Shown here in pieces: positions 10,984 to 19,170 of a DNA stretch of 38,696 bases (positions within the stretch are counted from its first letter, which is position 1; each line of letters opens with the position of its first letter). Position numbers and translations under genes: made by a program. Below the pieces are notes generated by a model that saw nothing but the letters and a program-made list of their open reading frames with translations, ran no database searches and was not told where the DNA came from. The stretch comes from an uncultured Erysipelotrichaceae bacterium (lineage in GTDB: Bacteria; Bacillota_I; Bacilli_A; RF39; UBA660). The stretch lies in assembly GCA_902785135.1 (NCBI GenBank), contig CACZXL010000009.1, forward strand, positions 1 through 38,696. The letters are read 5' to 3'.

Positions 10984-12065
10984 TGAAACCAGAAGAATTA
11001 ATAAAAGCAATAAAAATATTATCAGAAGAAAAGAATATACCAGAAGAAGATTTATTTTCATATTTAGAAGCAGCATTAAATGCAGCTTATAAGAGAAATT
11101 ATGGTGCATCAAATAGTAAAGTAGTAATTAATAAAGATACTGGAGAAGTAAAAGTATTCTCTTATAAAGTAATAGTAGATGAAATAAATATGGAAGAAGA
11201 AGAAGATGCACAAGTTTTATTAGAAGAAGTAAAAGATAATAAAGATTTAAAAGTAGGAGATACAATTCAAGAAGAAGTAACTCCAAAAGATTTTGGTAGA
11301 GTAGCAGCAGCTACTGCTAAACAAGTTTTAGTACAAAAAGTAAGAGAAGCTGAAAGAGCAAGTATAATGGATGAATTTAAAGATAAAGAAGGAGAATTAT
11401 TAATAGGTACTCTATCAAGAGAAGATAAACAAAACTATTATGTTGATTTTGGTAGAGCTAGTGGTATTTTACCTAAAAAAGATATTATACCAGGTGAAAA
11501 ATTAGAAATGGGTTCTCAAATAAAAGTATATGTAACTAAAATAGAAGAAGGTCAAAAAGGTGGACCAGTTATTATTCTTTCTAGAACTCATTATGGTTTT
11601 GTAAAAAGATTATTAGAATCTGAAATACCTGAACTTGCTGAAGGTATAGTAATGCTTTATAGTGTAGCTAGAGATCCAGGTAGTAGAAGTAAAATAGCAG
11701 TTTATTCAGAAAATGATAAAGTAGATGCTATAGGAGCTTGTATAGGTGAAAAAGGTGTTAGAATTAATAATATTTCTAAAGAACTTAATGGTGAAAAAAT
11801 CGATGTAGTTAAATATGATAAAGACTTAAAAGAATTTATTAAAAATGCTTTAAGTCCAGCTAAAGAAGTAGATGTTTATATAGTTGATCAAAAAGATAAA
11901 CATGCTATTGCTGTTGCAGAAGGAGATAATCTTTCTCTAGCAATAGGAAGAAATGGTCAAAATGTTAAATTAGCTGCTAAACTTACTAAGTGTAAGATAG
12001 ATGTTAAAACATTAGTACAAGTACAAGAAGAAGGAATTAATATTTATAAATATTACGAAGCATAA
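10983..12065 (+). CDS. nusA: Transcription elongation/termination factor NusA
   Basis: A 360-aa NusA, the short Firmicutes form without the C-terminal acidic repeats. The N-terminal RNA-polymerase-binding domain covers about 1-125. The S1 domain is at about 130-200 (GTLSREDKQNYYVDFGRASG). The KH1 and KH2 domains follow, with IGACIGEKGVRI and LAIGRNGQNVKLA. Its start overlaps the rimP stop, which implies translational coupling. NusA also acts with boxA elements such as those in the rrn operon at the start of this window. Confidence 0.95.
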   Translation: MKPEELIKAIKILSEEKNIPEEDLFSYLEAALNAAYKRNYGASNSKVVINKDTGEVKVFSYKVIVDEINMEEEEDAQVLLEEVKDNKDLKVGDTIQEEVTPKDFGRVAAATAKQVLVQKVREAERASIMDEFKDKEGELLIGTLSREDKQNYYVDFGRASGILPKKDIIPGEKLEMGSQIKVYVTKIEEGQKGGPVIILSRTHYGFVKRLLESEIPELAEGIVMLYSVARDPGSRSKIAVYSENDKVDAIGACIGEKGVRINNISKELNGEKIDVVKYDKDLKEFIKNALSPAKEVDVYIVDQKDKHAIAVAEGDNLSLAIGRNGQNVKLAAKLTKCKIDVKTLVQVQEEGINIYKYYEA

Positions 12066-12074
12066 GGAGGACTT

Positions 12075-12338
12075 ATGAAAGAAAGAAAAGTTCCATTAAG
12101 AACATGTGTAGTTACAAGAGAAAAATTAGAAAAGAAAGACTTACTTAGAATTGTCAAAAATAATGAAGGAGAAGTCTTTGTAGATGAAACAGGTAAAGCT
12201 AATGGTAGAGGTGCTTATATAAAAAAAGATATAGAGACTTTAGAAAAAGCTATTAAAACAAAAGCACTAGAAAGACATCTAGAAACTACTATCAGCGATG
12301 AAGTTTATGAAGAAATAAGAAAAATTATAGAAAGATAG
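12075..12338 (+). CDS. rnpM: RNase P modulator RnpM (YlxR)
   Basis: An 87-aa YlxR/DUF448 protein with the family signatures RTCVVTRE near the N terminus and GRGAYI at about residues 44-49. In B. subtilis this protein binds RNase P RNA and modulates its activity. It sits between nusA and infB with a GGAGG site 9 bases after nusA. The L7Ae-like ylxQ gene that usually follows it in Firmicutes is missing here. Confidence 0.9.
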   Translation: MKERKVPLRTCVVTREKLEKKDLLRIVKNNEGEVFVDETGKANGRGAYIKKDIETLEKAIKTKALERHLETTISDEVYEEIRKIIER

Positions 12339-12348
12339 AGGTGATATT

Positions 12349-14490
12349 ATGGAGATGAGTGTTAGAGAATACTCTGAAGACATTAATCAAAGTATAGAAG
12401 CAATTATTGCTAAAGCAAAAGAGTTAGGATATGATGTAAATGATGCAGAAGATATGCTTTCAGAAGATGCGATAATTGACTTAGATACTGCACTTACTAT
12501 GAATGTACAAGAAGAAGAAAACGATACAGTATATATTGAAGAAGATTCTGAAGAAAAAGACTATGATTTAGAAGAAGAATTAGATGAGAAAGCAGAGGAA
12601 TTAGCATCAGCATCTAATCTTAAAGATACTGTTAAAGTTAAACAAGCTAAAAAGAAAAGTGATAATAAAGAAGATATTAATGCTAAAAAGAAAGAAATGT
12701 ATAAAAATAAAAAACAATTACAAGAAAATGTAGTAGAAGAAGATAAAAACGTAATTGTTTATGAAGAAGGTATGACTGTAGCTAAACTTGCTGAAAAATT
12801 AGAAGTACCAGCAACTGAAATCATTAAAAAATTAATGAGTTTAGGAGTTATGGCTAGTTTAAATAATACTATTTCTTTTGATGATGCTGAAATGGTTGTT
12901 ATCGATTATGATAAGACTTTAAAGAGTTTTGAAACTCAAGATAAAACAAATTTTGAAAAATTAGAAATTAATGATGATCCAAAAGATCTAGTTGAAAGAG
13001 CACCAGTAGTTACTATTATGGGACATGTTGACCACGGGAAGACATCATTATTAGATTATATTAGACATAGTAGAGTTACTGAAGGAGAATTTGGTGGAAT
13101 TACACAACATATTGGTGCTTATCAAACAGAATGTAACGGTAAGAAGATTACATTTATAGATACTCCAGGACATGCTGCATTTACTGAAATGAGAGCAAGA
13201 GGAGCATCTATTACTGATATAGTTATTATTATTGTTGCAGCAGATGATGGTGTTATGCCTCAAACTATTGAAGCAATTGATCATGCTAAAGCTGCTAATG
13301 TACCTATAATAGTTGCAGTTAATAAGATAGATAAACCAGGGGCTGATCCTGAAAGAGTTATTGCGCAAGTATCTGAACATGGTTTAATCCCAGAGGAATG
13401 GGGTGGAGATACTATTTATGCTAAAATCAGTGCTAAAACTGGTGAAGGTGTTGATAAACTACTTGAAAGTATATTATTAGTATCAGAAATGGCTGAATTA
13501 AAAGCTAATCCAAATAGATATGCATTAGGAACAGTAATTGAATCTAAATTAGATAAATCTATGGGTTCAACAGTAACATTACTTGTTCAAAATGGTACAT
13601 TAAGATTAGGAGACCCTATAGTAGTAGGTACTACTTTTGGTAAAGTTAGAACTCTTAAAAATGATTTAGGAGAAGAAGTAGTAGAAGCAGTTCCTAGTAC
13701 ACCTGTTGAAATAACTGGTTTAAATGAAGTACCAGAAGCAGGAGATAGATTTATGGCTTATTCAAATGAAAAAGAAGCTAGAACTATCGCTGAAAACAGA
13801 AAAGAACAAGCTAAATTAAAGAAGAATAAAAATAATGCTGCACCAACACTTGATGATATTTTTAATAGAATTAAAGAAGGTGCTAAAGAAATAAATGTTG
13901 TACTTAAAACTGATGTTACAGGTACTGAAGAAGCAGTTAAAAATGCATTAGAAAAAGTAGAAGTAGAAGATGTTAGAGTTAAAGTAATCAGATCTTCTGT
14001 AGGAGCAGTTACTGAAAGTGATATAGTTCTTGCGTCTGCATCTAATGCAATAGTAATAGGATTTAATGTTAGACCAAGTGCTAAAACTATAGAAACTGCT
14101 AAAGAATATGGCGTAGATATAAGATTATATAATGTTATATATAAATTAGTTGAAGAATTAGAAGACGCTATGAAAGGTATGCTAGATCCAGAATATGAAG
14201 AAAAAGTATTAGGTCAAGCAGAAGTAAGACAATTATTCAAATTCTCTAAAGTAGGTACTATCGCAGGTTGTATGGTTACTGATGGAATTATCAAGAGTAA
14301 TGCTAAAGCTAGAATTATTAGAGATGGTGTTGTTATATATGATGGTTCTATCAATAGTTTACAAAGAGAAAAAGATCAAGCAAAAGAAGTTAAAAAAGGA
14401 TTTGAATGTGGTATTACTGTGGAAAAATTCAACGATATTAAACCTCAAGATATAATTGAAGCATATGAAAATGTTGAAGTAAAAAGATAG
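12349..14490 (+). CDS. infB: Translation initiation factor IF-2
   Basis: A 713-aa IF-2, the GTPase that brings initiator tRNA to the ribosome. An acidic low-complexity N-terminal region (to about 135) precedes the IF2-N domain ([16 protein letters not shown]). GTPase motifs are GHVDHGKT (225-232), DTPGH (from 271) and NKID (from 325). Domains II, III and C2 follow, ending with [16 protein letters not shown]. The first ATG is placed exactly after AGGTGATATT and is in the typical spacing. The N-terminal region is shorter than in Bacillus but the factor is complete. Confidence 0.96.
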   Translation: MEMSVREYSEDINQSIEAIIAKAKELGYDVNDAEDMLSEDAIIDLDTALTMNVQEEENDTVYIEEDSEEKDYDLEEELDEKAEELASASNLKDTVKVKQAKKKSDNKEDINAKKKEMYKNKKQLQENVVEEDKNVIVYEEGMTVAKLAEKLEVPATEIIKKLMSLGVMASLNNTISFDDAEMVVIDYDKTLKSFETQDKTNFEKLEINDDPKDLVERAPVVTIMGHVDHGKTSLLDYIRHSRVTEGEFGGITQHIGAYQTECNGKKITFIDTPGHAAFTEMRARGASITDIVIIIVAADDGVMPQTIEAIDHAKAANVPIIVAVNKIDKPGADPERVIAQVSEHGLIPEEWGGDTIYAKISAKTGEGVDKLLESILLVSEMAELKANPNRYALGTVIESKLDKSMGSTVTLLVQNGTLRLGDPIVVGTTFGKVRTLKNDLGEEVVEAVPSTPVEITGLNEVPEAGDRFMAYSNEKEARTIAENRKEQAKLKKNKNNAAPTLDDIFNRIKEGAKEINVVLKTDVTGTEEAVKNALEKVEVEDVRVKVIRSSVGAVTESDIVLASASNAIVIGFNVRPSAKTIETAKEYGVDIRLYNVIYKLVEELEDAMKGMLDPEYEEKVLGQAEVRQLFKFSKVGTIAGCMVTDGIIKSNAKARIIRDGVVIYDGSINSLQREKDQAKEVKKGFECGITVEKFNDIKPQDIIEAYENVEVKR

Positions 14491-14508
14491 TTTTTAGGAG
14501 ATGTAATT

Positions 14509-14853
14509 ATGAGCATAAAAACTGAAAGATTAGGTAATGTTCTTCATAGAGAAATAAGTCAGATATTAATGACTGAAATCAAAGATAAAGACTTAAATTT
14601 TGTTACAATTACAAAAGTAGATTTATCTAGTGATTTATCTTTCGCTAAAGTATATTTTACTTGTCTAGATATTAATAAAAAAGATATAGTAATAAAGAAT
14701 ATAAATACAGCTAGTAAGTTTATTAGATCTGAATTAATGAAAAGAAAAATAGAAATAAGAACAATGCCTGAATTAAAATTTATTTATGATGATTCTATAG
14801 AATATGGAAATAAAATAGAATCAATTATTGAAAAAATACACGAAGAGAAATAA
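14509..14853 (+). CDS. rbfA: Ribosome-binding factor A
   Basis: A 114-aa RbfA, a KH-fold 30S maturation factor. The family pattern is visible: RLGNVLHREISQIL at the start, then TITKVDLSSDLSFAKVYFTC, IRSELMKRKIEIRTMPELKFIYDDSIEYGNKIESII. It closes the rimP-nusA-rnpM-infB-rbfA operon; its stop lies in the terminator stem. Confidence 0.95.
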   Translation: MSIKTERLGNVLHREISQILMTEIKDKDLNFVTITKVDLSSDLSFAKVYFTCLDINKKDIVIKNINTASKFIRSELMKRKIEIRTMPELKFIYDDSIEYGNKIESIIEKIHEEK

Positions 14854-14870
14854 CTATTTCTCTTTTTTTA
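14844..14870 (+). terminator. Terminator of the rimP-rbfA operon
   Basis: AGAGAAAT - AACT - ATTTCTCT followed by a run of T. The rbfA stop codon falls in the hairpin. Confidence 0.88.
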
Positions 14871-14899
14871 TTGCAAAAAATAATATTTTTTCTTATAAT
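14871..14899 (+). promoter_or_regulatory. Promoter directly after the rbfA terminator
   Basis: TTGCAA, 17 bases, TATAAT. The -35 begins on the base after the U-tract of the preceding terminator. Confidence 0.75.
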
Positions 14900-14927
14900 G
14901 TAAGTAATAATAGAAGAGGGTGTTAGC

Positions 14928-15902
14928 ATGGATTTGCTTAAAAATTTAGGTTTATGCTATAAGGGAGATTATATTACTCAAGGAAGTGTAAGTGATAAGA
15001 GTAGAAAATCTACTCAATTAAATATTAATAATATTGAGTTTATAGTTAGAAAAGATGGTAAGGATAATGATTATTCAAGTGTTTCTAATTTATATAATGG
15101 AAATACTATATTTCATCTTCCCGCAATTAATGTAAGTCAATCTAATCTTAAAGAAGTAAAAGATTCTTTAATAGATTTAATGAAGAATAATATTTATTTA
15201 ATAACAATTGATGCCTCAACTCTATTATCAGAAACTTATGAATGGTCAACAAATGAAGAACAACAAAACTATTTAAAAAATATGGCTAAAGGAATAGCAA
15301 CCCTTGCTTCAAATAATATTCCTATTGCTATTGAAAATACAAATCTAGATAAAAACAGCGTATTATTTGGTAAAACCGTTAGTAATATAGCAGATCTATT
15401 AGTGTATTCAAGAAATACTTTAGTAGAACAATTTGATTTTACAAGAGAAAATGCTAATAATATGATAGGTATATCTTTAAATATAGGTAATCTTGTAAAA
15501 ACTAATGAAGTAGTAGGTTTAGAAAATTGGTTTAAAGTTTTTTATAACGATATTAAATGTATAAAAGTAAATAATATAGAAAATACTATACCATTATTTA
15601 ATCAATTATTAGATTTAGTTATTAATAATAATGTGGATGTTCCTATATTATTAGAAACTAAAGCTGAAATAGAAAGTATAGTTAATGAATTTAAAAAGTT
15701 TGAGTATTTAGTTAAAAATAAATTAGAAGGTAAACCATTAAACTTAGATGGATATAGAAATATAGTTAATTCAAGATATAATGAATATAATTATAATTTT
15801 AACTCCGCTCAAAGTGGTTATACTAATGCAATTATAATAACTATGATATTAGCAACTTCTATAATTGCGATACTTATGTTCATGTTACAAATAAAGCACT
15901 AA
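14928..15902 (+). CDS. Tail-anchored protein with a xylose-isomerase-like TIM-barrel pattern
   Basis: A 324-aa protein of uncertain family. Residues about 30-270 alternate strands and helices in a way that recalls xylose-isomerase-like / endonuclease-IV-like TIM barrels: FHLPAINVS, YLITIDAST, NIPIAIENTN, MIGISLNIGNL, IKCIKVNN and VPILLET. The usual metal ligands (Glu and His after strands) are mostly absent apart from the Glu in IAIENTN, so enzyme activity is doubtful. A single hydrophobic segment at about 300-320 lies almost at the C terminus, giving a tail-anchored topology with the barrel in the cytoplasm. It has its own promoter and terminator. Confidence 0.6.
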   Translation: MDLLKNLGLCYKGDYITQGSVSDKSRKSTQLNINNIEFIVRKDGKDNDYSSVSNLYNGNTIFHLPAINVSQSNLKEVKDSLIDLMKNNIYLITIDASTLLSETYEWSTNEEQQNYLKNMAKGIATLASNNIPIAIENTNLDKNSVLFGKTVSNIADLLVYSRNTLVEQFDFTRENANNMIGISLNIGNLVKTNEVVGLENWFKVFYNDIKCIKVNNIENTIPLFNQLLDLVINNNVDVPILLETKAEIESIVNEFKKFEYLVKNKLEGKPLNLDGYRNIVNSRYNEYNYNFNSAQSGYTNAIIITMILATSIIAILMFMLQIKH

Positions 15903-15925
15903 AAATTTGACTTATAGTGCTTTTT
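15893..15925 (+). terminator. Terminator with the next promoter's -35 in its loop
   Basis: AAAGCACTA (15893-15901) pairs with TAGTGCTTT (15915-15923), followed by TT. The 13-base loop contains TTGACT, the -35 of the downstream promoter. Confidence 0.75.
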
Positions 15926-15935
15926 ATGTTAAAAT
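15907..15935 (+). promoter_or_regulatory. Promoter of the 3D-domain gene
   Basis: TTGACT, 17 bases, TAAAAT. The promoter overlaps the terminator of the previous gene. Predicted transcription start is near 15942. Confidence 0.7.
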
Positions 15936-15941
15936 TTATGT

Positions 15942-15978
15942 GCTTTTTCGAATTCCGATTTTGTCGGAGAAAAAAGCG
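15942..15978 (+). promoter_or_regulatory. Leader hairpin of the 3D-domain gene
   Basis: GCTTTTTC pairs with GAAAAAAGC (one bulged A), enclosing an inner stem TCCGA - TTTTG - TCGGA. It occupies nearly the whole 5' leader, ends 20 bases before the GTG start and has no U-tract. It may set mRNA stability or be a small regulatory element; no riboswitch family is recognised. Confidence 0.5.
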
Positions 15979-15997
15979 TTAAATGAGGTGAAAACAA

Positions 15998-16549
15998 GTG
16001 AAAATAGGTCAAATAGCTAATAAAAAGGTTATTTCAACATTTTTCTGTTGTATGTGTTTTTTATTAGTTTTATATTGTACTTTATCACAAGTTAATATAA
16101 ATAACTATAGATTAAATGCATCTGCTATGGATGCTGCAATCAAAGTAGAAGATGAAATAGTAGATACTAACCAAAATATATCTAAAGAAAATGGATTAGT
16201 TAAGATAAGATATGCAACTGTTGGATCATTTGGAGATATAGCTCTTCAATATTCAGGTTTATATAATGTATCAAATAATCCATTATCTCAATCAAAAGGT
16301 GCATTATACTTTAATGGACACAAAGAAACATATTATTCTCAAAGAGTTTTACCAGGTAATTCATTAGCAATTCCAGGTAGACACGTTGCAGAAGATGGTA
16401 CTGTAAGAGACGCAGAAGGTTATATATGTGTTGCGGCAGATTATTCATATTTATCATATGGTACTGTAGTAATGACATCTTTAGGACCTGGTAAAGTATA
16501 CGATACTGGATGTGCATCTGGTACAGTAGATATTTATGTTGACTGGTAA
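15998..16549 (+). CDS. 3D (Asp-box) domain cell-wall protein
   Basis: A 183-aa exported or membrane-anchored protein. A hydrophobic segment at about 11-30 acts as signal anchor or signal peptide, with LNASA a possible cleavage site. The C-terminal half is a small double-psi beta-barrel of the 3D/RlpA type: SLAIPG, EGYICVAADYSYLSYGTVVMTS, GKVYDTGCASGTVDIYVDW. The family is tied to peptidoglycan cleavage (YabE, YocH, MltA-like folds), and the conserved Asp residues sit in this last block. The start is GTG after GAGGTG at good spacing. A role in wall remodelling or germination fits, but substrate is not shown. Confidence 0.8.
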   Translation: MKIGQIANKKVISTFFCCMCFLLVLYCTLSQVNINNYRLNASAMDAAIKVEDEIVDTNQNISKENGLVKIRYATVGSFGDIALQYSGLYNVSNNPLSQSKGALYFNGHKETYYSQRVLPGNSLAIPGRHVAEDGTVRDAEGYICVAADYSYLSYGTVVMTSLGPGKVYDTGCASGTVDIYVDW

Positions 16550-16572
16550 AAAGAGCGATAAGCTCTTTTTTT
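16550..16572 (+). terminator. Terminator of the 3D-domain gene
   Basis: AAAGAGC - GAT - A - AGCTCTTT followed by T residues, directly after the stop codon. Confidence 0.85.
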
Positions 16573-16573
16573 G

Positions 16574-16582
16574 TGTTATAAT
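16574..16582 (+). promoter_or_regulatory. Extended -10 promoter of truB
   Basis: TGT-TATAAT immediately after the U-tract of the previous terminator. No proper -35 is present, so an extended -10 (TGnTATAAT) probably suffices. Confidence 0.6.
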
Positions 16583-16598
16583 TTATATAGGTGATTTT

Positions 16599-17441
16599 AT
16601 GGATGGAATTATATTAGTTAATAAAGAATCAGGTATGACTAGTAGAGATGTAGTAAATAAAGTATGTCATATTCTTAATACTAAGAAAGTTGGTCATACA
16701 GGTACATTAGATCCTATGGCTACAGGAGTACTAGTTTTAGCGATAAATAAAGGATTAAAAATAGTTAACGAAATTACTTCTTTAGATAAAGAATATGAAG
16801 CAGAAATAACACTAGGTATTAATACTGATACTTTAGATATAACAGGAAACACTTTATCTACAAAAGAAGTAAATGTTACAAATGAAGATATAGATAAAGT
16901 TTTAAATAGTTTTATTGGTGATTATGATATGGAAGTACCAATCTATAGCGCTATTAAAGTAAATGGTAAAAAATTATATGAATATGCCAGAAATAATGAA
17001 GAAGTAGATATTCCAGTACATAAAGTTAAAATATATGAATTAAAAAGAACAAGTGATATAAAAGATAATAAATTTAGTATTAAATGTAAGGTATCAAAAG
17101 GTACTTATATAAGAAGTTTAGTAAGAGATATATCAAAAGAACTAGGTACAGTAGGTGTAATGTCTAAACTAAACAGAACAAAACAAGGTAAATTTGATAT
17201 TAAAAATTGTTATACTTTAGAAGAAATAAAAAATGGTAATTATAAACTTATAAGTATTAAAGATGTAATAGATTTACCAACAGTAGAAATACCAGATAAT
17301 TTATATAAAAAAATAATAAATGGTAATAAAATAGAAGATATATATAATTATGAAAAAGTATTATTTGAAAAAGATAATAGAATAATCGCAATATATATTA
17401 AAGATGATACTTTACTAAAACCTTTACACATGTTTATTTAA
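16599..17441 (+). CDS. truB: tRNA pseudouridine-55 synthase TruB
   Basis: A 280-aa TruB, which makes pseudouridine 55 in the T loop of tRNA. Motif GHTGTLDPMATGVL includes the catalytic Asp (D38). The family blocks YEAEITLG, YSAIKVNGKKLYEYAR and SKGTYIRSLVRDI follow in order. GGTGATTTT precedes the ATG at 16599; earlier in-frame codons lie in the previous terminator. In many Firmicutes truB follows rbfA; here two unrelated genes lie between, and truB has its own promoter. The usual partner ribF is not in the window. Confidence 0.95.
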   Translation: MDGIILVNKESGMTSRDVVNKVCHILNTKKVGHTGTLDPMATGVLVLAINKGLKIVNEITSLDKEYEAEITLGINTDTLDITGNTLSTKEVNVTNEDIDKVLNSFIGDYDMEVPIYSAIKVNGKKLYEYARNNEEVDIPVHKVKIYELKRTSDIKDNKFSIKCKVSKGTYIRSLVRDISKELGTVGVMSKLNRTKQGKFDIKNCYTLEEIKNGNYKLISIKDVIDLPTVEIPDNLYKKIINGNKIEDIYNYEKVLFEKDNRIIAIYIKDDTLLKPLHMFI

Positions 17442-17464
17442 AAATATAGACATGTGTTTTTTTA
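17426..17464 (+). terminator. Terminator of truB
   Basis: ACACATGT pairs with ACATGTGT across a 16-base loop, then a T run. The first leg lies inside the coding end of truB. Confidence 0.65.
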
Positions 17465-17491
17465 TGAATTATAATTATTATAGGTGATAAT

Positions 17492-17806
17492 ATGTATATA
17501 GATTTAATAGTATTTGTTTTATTGATAATCGCAGTAATATACTTCTTTAGAAGATTTTCTTCATTTGTATATTTAGTATGTTCTATAGATATTATTTATA
17601 GATTATTACATTTTTTAGCGAATAATATAAAAGTACCAGAATTATCTAATTTAATTAATAAATACATTCCAAGCAGTGTATTAGATTTATTATCTCATTA
17701 TGTAGGAACTGAAGGTATATTATATTTAATTATAATGTGGGCAATGTTTATTTTATATTGTATATTTGTTTTCTATGTAATAAGAATATTAGTAAGAAGA
17801 AAATAA
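17492..17806 (+). CDS. Small hypothetical membrane protein, 104 aa
   Basis: Three hydrophobic helices are visible: about 3-19, 23-43 and 75-99. A short amphipathic segment (KVPELSNLINKYIPSSVLDLLSHY) lies between the second and third, and the C terminus is basic (RILVRRK). There are no charged residues typical of a transporter active site. I do not recognise the family. The start follows AGGTGATAAT, the standard signal of this genome, with TATAAT at 17470-17475, so it is clearly expressed. It is monocistronic between two hairpin terminators. Confidence 0.72.
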   Translation: MYIDLIVFVLLIIAVIYFFRRFSSFVYLVCSIDIIYRLLHFLANNIKVPELSNLINKYIPSSVLDLLSHYVGTEGILYLIIMWAMFILYCIFVFYVIRILVRRK

Positions 17807-17828
17807 GACACATAGTGTCTTTTTTTTT
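17805..17828 (+). terminator. Intrinsic terminator (twin of 18514)
   Basis: AAGACAC - ATA - GTGTCTT and a T run. The same stem and loop sequence recurs at 18514-18530. Confidence 0.88.
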
Positions 17829-17896
17829 GTAAAGTAGATTACTAAATCGTTGATAAATATAATTTGTATGTTATTCTTATAATAGAGGTGAAAGAA

Positions 17897-18514
17897 ATGA
17901 AAAAAAATATTTTTATAATAATACTTGCATTTTTAGTAGTTGGTTTGGCAGGTTTTATTGCGTATGATAATTTTGTTAAACAAGAACCAAGCTGCACAAA
18001 ATGTGATGTAAAAGAGACAAAGAAAGAAAAGACTGCAGATGAAAGATATAAGGATTATCTTAATAATTTAGCAAAAAATATAGAAAAGAAATATTCAGAA
18101 CCTATAGATTTTGATAATCCTGGATTAATTGATCAATCTACTTATAGTCAAGTTTTTGAAAATGTTTCTTATACAATCACTCTAAATGAAAAAAAGGAAT
18201 TAAATATTAGTTATGGTGAATCCGAAATCATTAATCCAACATATAAAGAATATAAAATCGCAGACAATGTATTAGCGTATTTTAGAGTTCATGTAAGTAA
18301 TGGTGGAATGTACAATATTTTTTATATTACTGGAGAGGGCAAAGTATTTAGTGTAAATGTAGAAGGTTTACCTACAGAAAAACCACAAGAACCAAAAGAA
18401 ATAACAGATGTTAAAAACATAGTTTTAGTTAAAGAAGGAACTACAGTAAGTGCTGGTTTACCAATATATGTAGATATTGACGGAAATATCTTCACACCAA
18501 ATAAAGTAGAATAA
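17897..18514 (+). CDS. Hypothetical membrane-anchored extracytoplasmic protein, 205 aa
   Basis: One N-terminal hydrophobic helix (about 3-21) followed by a charged linker containing SCTKCD, then a soluble domain outside the cell. The domain has repeated beta-type segments (VSYTITLNEKKELNISYGE, VLAYFRVHVSNGGMYNIFYITGEGKVFSV), ending with VKEGTTVSAGLPIYVDIDGNIF. The Cys pair just after the membrane may form a disulphide or anchor a cofactor, but there is no lipobox. Start chosen at the ATG after AGAGGTGAAAGAA; an ATG/GTG further upstream lacks a binding site. The family is not recognised. It is flanked by identical terminators. Confidence 0.7.
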   Translation: MKKNIFIIILAFLVVGLAGFIAYDNFVKQEPSCTKCDVKETKKEKTADERYKDYLNNLAKNIEKKYSEPIDFDNPGLIDQSTYSQVFENVSYTITLNEKKELNISYGESEIINPTYKEYKIADNVLAYFRVHVSNGGMYNIFYITGEGKVFSVNVEGLPTEKPQEPKEITDVKNIVLVKEGTTVSAGLPIYVDIDGNIFTPNKVE

Positions 18515-18534
18515 AGACACATAGTGTCTTTTTT
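18514..18534 (+). terminator. Intrinsic terminator (twin of 17805)
   Basis: AAGACAC - ATA - GTGTCTT followed by TTTT. It overlaps the stop of the preceding gene and is followed one base later by the next promoter's -35. Confidence 0.85.
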
Positions 18535-18535
18535 A

Positions 18536-18564
18536 TTGACTAAAAAAAGTAATGGTGCTAATAT
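18536..18564 (+). promoter_or_regulatory. Promoter right after the terminator
   Basis: TTGACT, 17 bases, TAATAT. The -35 begins two bases after the terminator U-tract. Confidence 0.72.
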
Positions 18565-18589
18565 ATTTTCTCAAGAAATGAGGGATATT

Positions 18590-19144
18590 ATGGCTAATTG
18601 GTGTAAGTATAGTGCAGGTAGCTATCCAAAGTATTGGTGTAAAGTTGATAACGATTATAAATCATGGTCATATGTACAAAACTATTGTATGAATGGTGGA
18701 TATAAATGTAGTAATTATTATATATCTACTGCAACTGAAAATATTCTTAAAAATGCAAATGTTCTTGAAAAAGAAAAAAATGATTCTGTTATAGAAAGTA
18801 TTAAGTATTTAAGAGATGAATATCTTGAAAATAATGAAGAATATAAGGGATTACTAGAAATATATGATTATATAGGACCTGCAGTAGCAAGTAGAATGGA
18901 AGAAGATAATAATAAATTAATTACTGCTTCTAAGGTTTATTCGATATTAAATAGAATTTCTAAATTAGTTGAAAAAGAAGAAATAGCTAAAGCAACTAGA
19001 TACTATAGCCAAATGGTTGGAGTATTAATTAAGAAATATGATTTAGGTGAATTCTATGAAGAATATGAAGAAAACAAAGAAAAAGATGAATTAGCTGAAA
19101 AAACAGTAAAAAAACATAAAATAGGACCAAAAACACTTGATTAA
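18590..19144 (+). CDS. Hypothetical protein with Cys/Trp/Tyr-rich N-terminal module, 184 aa
   Basis: The first 45 residues form a compact module with four Cys and many Trp and Tyr (NWCKYSAGSYPKYWC, then VQNYCMNGGYKCSNYY). It resembles a small zinc-binding or disulphide-knot domain; with no signal peptide, metal binding is more likely. The remainder is helical and charged (SVIESIKYLRDEYL, KVYSILNRISKLVEKEE), ending in a Lys-rich tail. Start ATG 18590 follows GAGGG and lies about 20 bases after the predicted transcription start; an earlier GTG frame start would be inside the terminator. Not recognised as a known family. Confidence 0.68.
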   Translation: MANWCKYSAGSYPKYWCKVDNDYKSWSYVQNYCMNGGYKCSNYYISTATENILKNANVLEKEKNDSVIESIKYLRDEYLENNEEYKGLLEIYDYIGPAVASRMEEDNNKLITASKVYSILNRISKLVEKEEIAKATRYYSQMVGVLIKKYDLGEFYEEYEENKEKDELAEKTVKKHKIGPKTLD

Positions 19145-19155
19145 TAAGTGTTTTT
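19131..19155 (+). terminator. Terminator overlapping the rpsO promoter
   Basis: AAACACTT - GATTAAT - AAGTGTTT and TT. The loop carries part of the -35 of the rpsO promoter and the stop codon of the preceding gene. Confidence 0.78.
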
Positions 19156-19165
19156 GTTTTATAAT
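19137..19165 (+). promoter_or_regulatory. Promoter of rpsO
   Basis: TTGATT, 17 bases, TATAAT. The -35 lies in the loop of the previous gene's terminator. Predicted start near 19172. Confidence 0.7.
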
Positions 19166-19170
19166 CTAAA

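Noticed and set aside
13051-13380. Antisense frame of 109 codons inside infB (and similar ones inside pnp, ffh, recX, sufS)
   Set aside because: Low-complexity shadows of strongly biased codons in the real genes, with no start signals.
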